Assembly (NCBI RefSeq): GCF_005222485.1
Contig: NZ_CP029078.1
Span: 2,632,001-2,696,000, forward strand
DNA: 64,000 nucleotides
Direction of reading: 5' to 3'
From: Streptomyces griseoviridis
GTDB lineage: Bacteria > Actinomycetota > Actinomycetes > Streptomycetales > Streptomycetaceae
Shown: positions 34,678 to 42,152 of the stretch, one piece after another
Position numbering within the stretch: position 1 is the first letter of the stretch
Layout: every line of letters begins with the position of its first letter
Program-made: the position numbers and the translations under genes
The notes under the pieces: generated by a model
Databases searched by the model: none
What the model was told of the DNA's origin: nothing
What the model saw: only the letters and a program-made list of their open reading frames with translations

Positions 34678-36348
34678 TCAGTCGGTGGCCGTGGTCCACC
34701 AGAGCGTGGTGTCGGCGGGCACCTTCGCCTCGCCGTCCGTCTCGGCGATCTCGCCGCTGGCCAGCAGCACCCGCCCGCGCACCGGGACGGTCACGGGTTC
34801 GGTGCCGGTGTTGGCGACACACACGAACTCCCCGCGGCGGAAGGAGAGTACGCCCTCGGGGGCGCGCAGCCACTCCACCGCGTCACCCGCGCCCAGGTCG
34901 GGCTGGGCCCGCCGGACGGCGAGCGCGGCGCGGTACAGCTCCAGCGTGGAGCCGGGCACCCCGGTCTGCGCCTCGACGCTCAGCTCGCCCCACGACGACG
35001 GCTGCGGCAGCCAGCTGCCGCCCGCGCCGAAGCCGTAGGAGGTGCCCTCGCGGGTCCAGGGGATCGGCACCCGGCAGCCGTCGCGGAAGCCGTCCTGGCC
35101 CGCGCCCCGGAAGTAGGCGGGGTCCTGGCGGACCTCGTCGGGCAGGTCGACGACGTCCGGGAGGCCTAGCTCCTCGCCCTGGTAGACGTAGGCGGAGCCG
35201 GGCAGCGCCAGCATCAGCAGGGTGGCGGCGCGGGCCCGGCGCAGGCCGAGTCCGCGGTCGCCCGCGGTGCGGATCTGGGTGCCGAGGCCCGGCGGGTTGG
35301 CGAACCGGGTGGCGTGCCGGGTGACGTCGTGGTTGGAGAGCACCCAGGTGGCGGGGGCGCCGACCGGGCGCATCGCCTCCAGGGTGCGGTCGACCACCGA
35401 GCGCAGCTGCTCGGCGTCCCATTCGGTGGTCAGGTACTGGAAGTTGAACGCCTGGTGGAGTTCGTCGGGGCGGACGTAGTTCGCGGTGCGCTCGACGGTC
35501 GGCGTCCACGCCTCGGCGACGAAGACGCGCTCGCCCGAGTACTCGTCGAGGATCCTGCGCCACTGGCGGTAGATCGCGTGGACGCCGTCCTGGTCGAAGA
35601 ACGGGGTGACATCGTTGCCCAGCAGCTTGAGCTGGTCGTGCGAGCCGAGGTCGGGCAGCCCCTCGGCCTTGACCAGGCCGTGGGCGACGTCGATGCGGAA
35701 GCCGTCCACGCCGATGTCGAGCCAGAACCGCAGGATGGAGCGGAACTCGTCGCCGACGGCGGGGTGTTCCCAGTTGAAGTCGGGCTGTTCTGGGGCGAAG
35801 AGGTGGAGGTACCACTCGCCGTCCTCGACCCGGGTCCAGGCCGGGCCGCCGAAGACGGACTCCCAGTCGTTGGGCGGGAGTTCGCCGTTGTCGCCGCGTC
35901 CGGGGCGGAAGTGGTAGCGGTCCCGCAGCGGGGAGCCGGGCCCTTCGGCGAGCGCCCGCTTGAACCACTCGTACTGGTCGGAGGAGTGGTTGGGGACGAG
36001 GTCGACGATGATCCGCAGCCCCAGCGTGTGGGCGTCGCGGATCAGCGCGTCGGCGTCCAGCAGGGTGCCGAACATTGGGTCGACGGCGCGGTAGTCGGCG
36101 ACGTCGTAGCCGGCGTCGGCCTGCGGGGAGGCGTAGAAGGGGCTCAGCCAGACGGCGTCCACGCCCAGGTCGCGCAGGTAGGGAAGTCGGGAGCGGATGC
36201 CCGCCAGGTCGCCCATGCCGTCGCCGTCGCCGTCGGCGAAGCTGCGCGGATAGACCTGGTAGATCACCGCGTCCCGCCACCAGTCGCGGCGCCCCGCGAC
36301 GGTGGCGACGGTGGGGTGGGGGGCCGGGTCGGCTGCGTGCTGGCTCAT
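34678..36348 (-). CDS. aglA: Intracellular alpha-glucosidase (GH13)
   Basis: This 556-residue enzyme has no signal peptide and opens [36 protein letters not shown], typical of AglA/oligo-1,6-glucosidase types. Catalytic regions: [24 protein letters not shown] (nucleophile), VFVAEAWT (acid) and [10 protein letters not shown]. It releases glucose from imported maltodextrins in the cytoplasm. It is the last gene of malE-malF-malG-aglA, 61 bases after malG. AAGGA lies 6 bases before the ATG. Confidence 0.95.
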   Translation of the reverse strand: MSQHAADPAPHPTVATVAGRRDWWRDAVIYQVYPRSFADGDGDGMGDLAGIRSRLPYLRDLGVDAVWLSPFYASPQADAGYDVADYRAVDPMFGTLLDADALIRDAHTLGLRIIVDLVPNHSSDQYEWFKRALAEGPGSPLRDRYHFRPGRGDNGELPPNDWESVFGGPAWTRVEDGEWYLHLFAPEQPDFNWEHPAVGDEFRSILRFWLDIGVDGFRIDVAHGLVKAEGLPDLGSHDQLKLLGNDVTPFFDQDGVHAIYRQWRRILDEYSGERVFVAEAWTPTVERTANYVRPDELHQAFNFQYLTTEWDAEQLRSVVDRTLEAMRPVGAPATWVLSNHDVTRHATRFANPPGLGTQIRTAGDRGLGLRRARAATLLMLALPGSAYVYQGEELGLPDVVDLPDEVRQDPAYFRGAGQDGFRDGCRVPIPWTREGTSYGFGAGGSWLPQPSSWGELSVEAQTGVPGSTLELYRAALAVRRAQPDLGAGDAVEWLRAPEGVLSFRRGEFVCVANTGTEPVTVPVRGRVLLASGEIAETDGEAKVPADTTLWWTTATD

Positions 36349-36409
36349 GTCGTCCTTGCAGATGACGGAGTCATCGGTCGTTGGGGTGGGCGTGGGGCGG
36401 CGGGCACGG

Positions 36410-37321
36410 TCAGCCCTTCGTGCCGCCCGCGGTGAGGCCGGTCACCAGGTTCTTCTGCACGAGGTAGAAGAACGCGGAGACGGGTATCGCGATCAGCACC
36501 GCGGTGGCCGCCATCAGGTTGCGCTGCGCGTCGTGTTCGCTGACGAAGGTCTGCAGTCCGACGGCGAAGGTGTACTTGGTGTCGGAGAGCATGAACGTCG
36601 AGGCGAAGGCGACCTCGCCGAAGGCGGTGAGGAAGCTGTAGAACGCGGCGACCGCGAGTCCCGGCCTGGCGAGCGGCAGGATCAGCCGGGCGAAGGTGCC
36701 GAACGGCGAGAGTCCGTCGACGCGTCCGGCCTCGTCGATCTCGAACGGGATGGTGTCGAAGTACCCCTTGAGCAGCCACGCGCAGTACGGCACCGCGGTG
36801 GTGCAGTAGACGAGGACGAGGCCGAGGTAGCTGTCGACGAGCTGGAGGTCCGAGAGGATCTGGTACATCGGCACCATCAGGACGGCCACCGGGAACATCT
36901 GGGTGACCAGCAGGACCCACATGAACTTCCGGTAGCCGGGGAAGCGCATGCGGGAGACGGCGTAGCCGGTGGTCGCGGCGATCAGCACCCCGATGACGGT
37001 GGTGCCGAGCGAGACGATCAGCGAACTCTTCAGCCAGTCGAAGAACTCGGTGTGCTGAAGCACGAACGAGTAGTTGGCGAACGTCATCTTCCGCCAGATG
37101 CCGCCCGGGTGGAGGTAGTCGTCCTTGTCGGGGCCGAGCGAGAGGAAGACGAGCCAGGCGATCGGGAAGAGCGCGATCAGGCTCGCGACGGTCAGGACGC
37201 CATGGGAGACGAGGCTGCCCAGCGGGGTGTTCTCGCCGCGCCTGCGGGTCCGGCGCGGCGGGGCGGCGGGGGTGCCAGGCCCGGTCGTCGCGGCGGAGGT
37301 CTCGACGGTGGTCGTACTCAT
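36410..37321 (-). CDS. malG: Maltose/maltodextrin ABC transporter permease MalG
   Basis: This 303-residue inner-membrane permease has about six helices (HGVLTVASLIALFPIAWLVFLSLG; SLIVSLGTTVIGVLIAATTGYAV; VLLVTQMFPVAVLMVPMYQIL; AVPYCAWLLKGYF) and the EAA loop for ATPase contact (EIDEAGRVDGLSPFGTFARLILPLARPG). It pairs with MalF to form the channel for maltodextrin uptake. The malF stop is 12 bases upstream, so they are coupled. No MalK ATPase gene is present; Streptomyces usually uses a shared ATPase (MsiK) encoded elsewhere. Confidence 0.96.
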   Translation of the reverse strand: MSTTTVETSAATTGPGTPAAPPRRTRRRGENTPLGSLVSHGVLTVASLIALFPIAWLVFLSLGPDKDDYLHPGGIWRKMTFANYSFVLQHTEFFDWLKSSLIVSLGTTVIGVLIAATTGYAVSRMRFPGYRKFMWVLLVTQMFPVAVLMVPMYQILSDLQLVDSYLGLVLVYCTTAVPYCAWLLKGYFDTIPFEIDEAGRVDGLSPFGTFARLILPLARPGLAVAAFYSFLTAFGEVAFASTFMLSDTKYTFAVGLQTFVSEHDAQRNLMAATAVLIAIPVSAFFYLVQKNLVTGLTAGGTKG

Positions 37322-37333
37322 GGGGCTCCCGCC

Positions 37334-38338
37334 TCAGATCGCGAGCTGCTGGTCGTTGCGGTTGAGCCAGCGGCGGTAGAAGGAGGTGAAGACGATCAGG
37401 ATGGCCAGCAGCAGGATGCCGTAGGCGGCGGACTGCGCGAAGTCGCGCGGCTGCTGCCCGAAGCCGAGGTAGTAGGCCCAGGTGACCAGGATCTGCGCGT
37501 CGGGCGCGGTGTTGCCGAACAGCAGGAAGATCACGGCGAACTGGTTGAACGTCCAGATGATGCCCAGCAGGACGACGGTGGAACCGACCGGGCGCAGGCC
37601 GGGCACGGTGACATGGCGGAAGCGCTGCCAGGCAGTGGCGCCGTCCATCTCGGCGGCCTCGTAGAGGGAGGCGTCGATGGACTGGAGGCCGCCGAGCAGG
37701 GAGACCATCATGAACGGCACCCCGCACCAGGTGTTGACCATGATGGCGGCGAACCGCTGCCAGAAGGTGTCCTCCAGCCAGTTGGGCGAGGGCAGGTGCA
37801 GGGCGTGCAGGACCGAGTTGAGGACGCCCCCGTCGGCGAGCATGAAGCGCCAGCCGAAGACGGTGACGAAGGTCGGCACGGCCCACGGCAGGATCAGGAC
37901 CAGCCGGTAGACGGTGCGTCCGCGCAGCTTCTGGTTGAGCAGCAGGGCGAGGCCGAGCCCGATGGTGTAGTGCAGGGCGACACAGATGGCGGTCCAGGCG
38001 ATCGTCCAGATGAAGTGCGACCAGAAGCGGTCGTACGCCGTCGCGCCGAACAGGATGTCCTTGTAGTTGTCGAGCCCGATGAACTTGTAGGTGGCGTCGA
38101 TGTGGTTGACGCCGATGGTGCGGGCCGTGTTCAGGCTGTTGGCGTCGGTGAGGGTGAGATAGAGGCCGTACAGCAGGGGGTAGAGCACGAGGACGCCGAG
38201 CACGACGGCCACCGGCGTGATCATCGCGTAGGCGTACCAGTGCTTCTGGTAGCCGCGCCTGAGGCGATGGCCAAGGCCGGGCCGGGGCGCGCGGTCACCG
38301 TGGCGCTTGCCGGTCGCGCGGTCGATGGCGACTGTCAT
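37334..38338 (-). CDS. malF: Maltose/maltodextrin ABC transporter permease MalF
   Basis: The 334-residue permease has a cytoplasmic N-terminus, a first helix at about 33-52 (YAYAMITPVAVVLGVLVLYPLLYG), five further helices and the EAA motif (YEAAEMDGATAWQRFRHVTVPGLRP). I use the ATG at 38338; upstream in-frame codons to 38386 lie within the stem-loop between malE and malF. The periplasmic segment between helices 1 and 2 is much shorter than in E. coli MalF, as usual for actinobacteria. Confidence 0.95.
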   Translation of the reverse strand: MTVAIDRATGKRHGDRAPRPGLGHRLRRGYQKHWYAYAMITPVAVVLGVLVLYPLLYGLYLTLTDANSLNTARTIGVNHIDATYKFIGLDNYKDILFGATAYDRFWSHFIWTIAWTAICVALHYTIGLGLALLLNQKLRGRTVYRLVLILPWAVPTFVTVFGWRFMLADGGVLNSVLHALHLPSPNWLEDTFWQRFAAIMVNTWCGVPFMMVSLLGGLQSIDASLYEAAEMDGATAWQRFRHVTVPGLRPVGSTVVLLGIIWTFNQFAVIFLLFGNTAPDAQILVTWAYYLGFGQQPRDFAQSAAYGILLLAILIVFTSFYRRWLNRNDQQLAI

Positions 38339-38386
38339 GGTTCGACAACCTTCTGGGAGGTCTGCTTCTGGGGGCGGGCCTGGCAC

Positions 38387-38425
38387 GGCCGCCGGACCCC
38401 TCCCCCCGGGGGCGGTCCGGCGGCC
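38387..38425 (-). terminator. Intercistronic hairpin between malE and malF
   Basis: A perfect 12-bp inverted repeat (38387-38398 with 38414-38425) lies 8 bases past the malE stop and 49 bases before malF. It likely stops or trims part of the transcript so MalE is made in excess of the permeases. Confidence 0.65.
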
Positions 38426-38432
38426 GGCGCGA

Positions 38433-39701
38433 TCACTTGCTGAAGTCGGGCACCAGCTTGGCGATGGCGAGTTCGGCGTTGCCGAGACCCTTGTCCAGGG
38501 ACTCCTTGCCGCCGGCGATCTTGGGCAGCTCGGTGTCCAGCGGACCCCACAGGGAGCTGTACTCGGGCAGCGCGGGGCGCGGCTGCGCGGCGGCCAGGAC
38601 GCCCTGGAAGCCGGCGATGCCCGGGTCGGCCTTGACCTCGGCGGTGTAGGCGTCGTCGCGGGTCGGCAGGGTGGAGTTCTTCAGGGCGATGGCCGACTGG
38701 GACTTCGCGGACGTCATGAAGTTCACGAACTTCAGCGCGGCCTTCTGGTGGGCGGCGTCGGAGCCGGCGTAGACGGACAGGTTGTGGCCGCCGGTCGGGG
38801 CGCCCGCCTTGCCGGTGGAGCCGGCCGGGACGGTGGCGATGCCGAGGTTGGCCTTGTCCTTGAACGCGGAGCCGTTGTAGAAGTTCGTTATCTCCCACGG
38901 GCCCTGGACGATCGCGGCGACCTTGCCGTTGACGAACGCGTCCTGGATGTGGGCGTAGGCGTCGGCGGTGGTGTCCGCCTTGTGCAGGCCCTTGCCGTCG
39001 AAGAGGCTCAGCCAGGTGCCGTACGCCTTCTTGGCGGCGGGCGAGTCGACGGTGACCTTCTTGGCCGCGGCGTCGACGGTGTCGGTGCCCTCGCCGTAGA
39101 GGAAGGACTGCGCGTAGTAGGCCTGGGTGGAGCCCCAGTAGCCGTCGACGCCGGTCTTCGCCTGGATGGTGGCGGCGGCCTTCTTCAGGCCGTCCCAGGT
39201 CTTCGGCGCCTCGACGCCCGCCTTCGCGAAGAGGGCCTTGTTGTAGACGAGCGCGAGGGTGTCGGTGACCAGCGGGACGCCGTAGGTCTTGCCCTCGTAC
39301 TGGGCCTGCGTGATCAGGCTGGACTGGAACTTGGCCTGGTCCTTGAGGGCCTCGGTGCCGTCGAGCGGCAGGAAGAAGCCCTTCTTGGCGAAGGCGGGGG
39401 TCCAGCCGACCTCGGAGCGCAGGATGTCCGGGGCGCCCTGGGAACCGGCGGCGGTGTCGAACTTGTTCTGCGCCTGGTCGAAGGGGACGTTGACGTACTT
39501 GACCTTGACGTCCTTGTTGGCGGCCTCGAACTCCTTGACGAGGGCCTTGTACGTGGGCGCCTCGTTGGTGGCGTTCGAGGTGTCCCACCAGGTGATCGTC
39601 ACCGGGCCCGAGGCCTTGTCGCCGCTGTCGCTCCCGCCGCAGGCCGTCGCCGCGAGGGCGAGGGACGCCACCAGCGCTGTGGCCGCTGTGCCACGCCGCA
39701 T
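38433..39701 (-). CDS. malE: Maltose/maltodextrin-binding lipoprotein MalE
   Basis: The 422-residue protein starts with a lipoprotein signal (MRRGTAATALVASLALAATACGGSDSGDK; lipobox with Cys near 21). The solute-binding fold follows: VTITWWDTSNATNEAPTYKALVKEFEAANKDVKVKYVNVPF; DILRSEVGWTPAFAKKGFF; VAAIVQGPWEITNFY; GGHNLSVYAGSDAAHQKAALKFVNFM. It captures maltose and maltodextrins outside the membrane and delivers them to MalFG. AAGGAG precedes the ATG. It is divergent from malR, with an operator at 39834-39856 in the shared region. Confidence 0.96.
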   Translation of the reverse strand: MRRGTAATALVASLALAATACGGSDSGDKASGPVTITWWDTSNATNEAPTYKALVKEFEAANKDVKVKYVNVPFDQAQNKFDTAAGSQGAPDILRSEVGWTPAFAKKGFFLPLDGTEALKDQAKFQSSLITQAQYEGKTYGVPLVTDTLALVYNKALFAKAGVEAPKTWDGLKKAAATIQAKTGVDGYWGSTQAYYAQSFLYGEGTDTVDAAAKKVTVDSPAAKKAYGTWLSLFDGKGLHKADTTADAYAHIQDAFVNGKVAAIVQGPWEITNFYNGSAFKDKANLGIATVPAGSTGKAGAPTGGHNLSVYAGSDAAHQKAALKFVNFMTSAKSQSAIALKNSTLPTRDDAYTAEVKADPGIAGFQGVLAAAQPRPALPEYSSLWGPLDTELPKIAGGKESLDKGLGNAELAIAKLVPDFSK

Positions 39702-39833
39702 GAGTTCTCCTTGAGGGTGTGAGCCCGTGTGGTGCGAGGGCGGCCCCGTCCGCCGCCTTCGCCTACTTGCCGACTGCGCCGTTGCGGCGACCGGGCGACG
39801 TGAACGTAACAGCCAGGTAAGCGGCGCGAAAGA

Positions 39834-39856
39834 CCTTGCTGAAAAAAATTGCAAGG
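39834..39856 (-). promoter_or_regulatory. MalR-like operator of malE
   Basis: CCTTGC-N11-GCAAGG forms a near-perfect palindrome around a run of A, 133-155 bases before the malE start. It matches the GCAAG/CTTGC elements upstream of malR, the amylase and pulA. Confidence 0.7.
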
Positions 39857-39942
39857 CAATGCGGAAGTTATCCGCGTGTGATCTGTCGGCGATCGTCATG
39901 AGACGCTTGTTTACGGCGGTGGAGCGCCACAGGACCGGTTGT

Positions 39943-39964
39943 GCAAGACTCTGCAAGCTCTTGC
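39943..39964 (+). promoter_or_regulatory. MalR-like repeats upstream of malR
   Basis: GCAAG (39943-39947 and 39953-39957) is followed by CTTGC (39960-39964), giving direct and inverted copies. Autoregulation of malR is a likely consequence. Confidence 0.6.
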
Positions 39965-40080
39965 CATCACGTTCACGAGGGAGTGCGATGACGCAGCAGC
40001 CCGGACCGGGCCGCCCACCAGGCCGCACCAGGCGACCTATTGGTGTGCAAGGGCAGAGACGACCGGTACAGTCCGGTGCC

Positions 40081-41115
40081 GTGACCACACGGCTAGCCGA
40101 CATCGCCGCCCAGGCGGGGGTGAGCGAAGCGACCGTCAGCCGCGTCCTGAACGGGAAGCCGGGCGTCGCCGCCACCACCCGCCAGTCCGTGCTCGCCGCC
40201 CTCGACGTGCTGGGCTACGAGCGCCCGGTACGGCTGCGGCAGCGCAGCGAGGGGCTGGTCGGGCTGATCACGCCGGAGCTGGAGAACCCCATCTTCCCCG
40301 CGCTGGCCCAGGTCATCGGGCAGGCGCTGACCCGGCAGGGCTACACCCCGGTGCTGGCGACGCAGACGCCGGGCGGGTCGACCGAGGACGAGCTGACCGA
40401 GATGCTGGTGGACCGCGGGGTCGCCGGCATCATCTACGTCTCCGGGCTGCACGCGGACACCACGGCCGACATGGAGCGCTACGAGCGGCTGCGGGCGCAG
40501 GGCGTGCCGTACGTGCTGGTGGACGGCTTCTCGCCGAAGGTGCAGGCGCCGTTCATCTCGCCGGACGACCGGGCCGCGATGACCCTGGCGGTGACGCACC
40601 TCGTCTCCCTCGGCCACACCCGGATCGGCCTGGCGCTCGGCCCGAAGCGGTTCGTGCCCGTGCAGCGCAAGATCGACGGGTTCGTGCGCGCGATGCAGGA
40701 CCAACTCGGGCTCGCCGCCCAGGAGATCGAGTCGGATCTGGTGCAGCACTCGCTGTACACCCTCGAAGGCGGCCAGGCCGCGACCGCCGCCCTGATCGAG
40801 CGGGGCTGCACGGCGGTGGTCTGCGCGAGCGACATGATGGCACTCGGTGCCATCCGGGCGGCCCGGCAGCGGGGCCATGAGGTCCCCCGGGACATCTCGG
40901 TGGTCGGCTTCGACGACTCCCCGCTGATCGCGTTCACCGACCCGCCCCTGACCACGGTCCGCAAGCCGGTTCCGGCGATGGGACAGGCGGCGGTCCGCAC
41001 GCTCCTCGAGGAGATCGGCGGGACACCCGCACCGCACAGCGAGTTCGTGTTCATGCCGGAACTGGTGGTGCGCGGTTCCACCGCGTCGGCGCCCGGGGAA
41101 CGGAATCGTCCCTAG
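40081..41115 (+). CDS. malR: LacI family maltose repressor MalR
   Basis: From the GTG at 40081 the protein is 344 residues and starts VTTRLADIAAQAGVSEATVSRVLNGKPGVAATTRQSVLAALDVLGYERP, the LacI helix-turn-helix and hinge. The core follows: GLVGLITPELENPIFPALAQVIGQ, VAGIIYVSGLHADTT, ISPDDRAAMTLAVTHLVSLGHTRIGLALG, TAVVCASDMMALGAIRAARQRG and SVVGFDDSPLIAFTDPPLTTVRKP. It likely represses malEFG-aglA, pulA and the amylase until maltodextrin is present. An ATG at 39988 would add 31 residues of non-coding-like sequence. Confidence 0.94.
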   Translation: MTTRLADIAAQAGVSEATVSRVLNGKPGVAATTRQSVLAALDVLGYERPVRLRQRSEGLVGLITPELENPIFPALAQVIGQALTRQGYTPVLATQTPGGSTEDELTEMLVDRGVAGIIYVSGLHADTTADMERYERLRAQGVPYVLVDGFSPKVQAPFISPDDRAAMTLAVTHLVSLGHTRIGLALGPKRFVPVQRKIDGFVRAMQDQLGLAAQEIESDLVQHSLYTLEGGQAATAALIERGCTAVVCASDMMALGAIRAARQRGHEVPRDISVVGFDDSPLIAFTDPPLTTVRKPVPAMGQAAVRTLLEEIGGTPAPHSEFVFMPELVVRGSTASAPGERNRP

Positions 41116-41127
41116 GGTGGAGACGGC

Positions 41128-41155
41128 GGACTCCCCACCGCGCGGCGGGGGGTCC
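41128..41155 (+). terminator. malR terminator
   Basis: A 14-bp stem (41128-41141 with 41142-41155) has one mismatch and one G-T pair, starting 13 bases past the malR stop. The loop is short because the arms nearly meet, so the effective stem is the outer 12 pairs. Confidence 0.55.
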
Positions 41156-41246
41156 GGACGGTGGTCCCCTCGGCGCAGGACATGCGACCCGGACCCGACC
41201 AGGGGATGATCGGTGAGGGAAGCTGTTTCTGGCAGAATTGACGCCT

Positions 41247-42110
41247 ATGGGTGACTCGACCGTGACCAGTCTGGAAGACCGCGAACCGGTGGCCGTCCCG
41301 CACTCCGTCACGGGCCGAGGAGGGCGGGATCTGCTGCGCCGGATGCGCACTCCGCGACGTCCCAGGCTCTGGTTCGAGATCCTGCTGATCGCGGTGAGTT
41401 ACTGGACGTACTCCCTGATCCGCAACGCGGTTCCGGAACAGCGGGCCGAGGCGCTGCGCAACGCCGACTGGATCTGGCGGATCGAGCACGACCTCGGGAT
41501 CGCCGTCGAGGACTCGGTCAACCACGCGGTGAACGCGGTGTCCTGGCTGATCGTCGGGATGAACTACTACTACGCGACGCTGCACTTCGTCATCACGCTC
41601 GGCGTCCTGGTCTGGCTGTACCGCTGCCATCCGGGACGCTACGCGGCGGCCCGGCTGGTGCTGTTCGCGACGACGGGTGTGGCCCTGGTCGGCTACTACC
41701 TGTTCCCGCTCGCCCCGCCCCGGCTGATGAACGGCGGCGACTTCGTCGACACCGTGTCGGTCCACCAGACCTGGGGCTCGATGGCCTCGGGCGATCTGAA
41801 GCACATGTCGAACCAGTACGCCGCGATGCCGTCCATGCACATCGGCTGGTCCCTCTGGTGCGGGCTGACGATCTTCGCCCTGGCGAGCGTCCCGTGGGCG
41901 CGGGTGCTCGGCCTGCTGTACCCGGCGGTGACGCTGCTGGTCATCGTGGCGACGGCCAACCACTTCTGGCTGGACGCGGTGGGCGGCGTCCTCTGCCTCG
42001 CCTTCGGGTTCGCGGTGTCGCGGCTCTGGTACGGCACGCTGCCGTACCGGCTGCCGAGGACGGTGCCGGAGAACCCACCGGAGGACCGGGCCGACGCGAC
42101 GCCCGCCTGA
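41247..42110 (+). CDS. PAP2 superfamily phosphatase / inositolphosphotransferase-like membrane protein
   Basis: The 287-residue protein has about six helices (WFEILLIAVSYWTYSLI; VSWLIVGMNYYYATLHFVITLGVLVWL; ARLVLFATTGVALVGYYLFPLAPPRL; IFALASVPWARVLGLLYPAVTLLVIVATANHF). PAP2 signature residues are in MPSMHIGWSLWCG and HFWLDAVGG. It may dephosphorylate a lipid phosphate or undecaprenyl pyrophosphate, or transfer a phosphoinositol head group. ATG 41247; AGAAT-like sequence upstream and no ribosome site suggest a possible leaderless mRNA. It converges on glnE. Confidence 0.88.
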   Translation: MGDSTVTSLEDREPVAVPHSVTGRGGRDLLRRMRTPRRPRLWFEILLIAVSYWTYSLIRNAVPEQRAEALRNADWIWRIEHDLGIAVEDSVNHAVNAVSWLIVGMNYYYATLHFVITLGVLVWLYRCHPGRYAAARLVLFATTGVALVGYYLFPLAPPRLMNGGDFVDTVSVHQTWGSMASGDLKHMSNQYAAMPSMHIGWSLWCGLTIFALASVPWARVLGLLYPAVTLLVIVATANHFWLDAVGGVLCLAFGFAVSRLWYGTLPYRLPRTVPENPPEDRADATPA

Positions 42111-42152
42111 CCCGGCGCCTGTCTGCCCGGCGCCTGTCTGCCCGGTCCCGCG

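Larger units (their letters stand above)
39702..40080. other. Divergent malE/malR control region
   Basis: About 380 bases hold the malE promoter with its palindrome (39834-39856), the malR-side repeats (39943-39964) and no gene. An ATG at 39988 with GAGGGAG is in frame with malR but the codons up to 40080 have low third-position GC. Confidence 0.6.

Noticed and set aside
39988..40080. Alternative upstream start for malR at 39988 (with a GAGGGAG site)
   Set aside because: Those 31 codons have low third-position GC and no LacI similarity. The GTG at 40081 gives the usual length, though the ribosome site keeps the alternative open.
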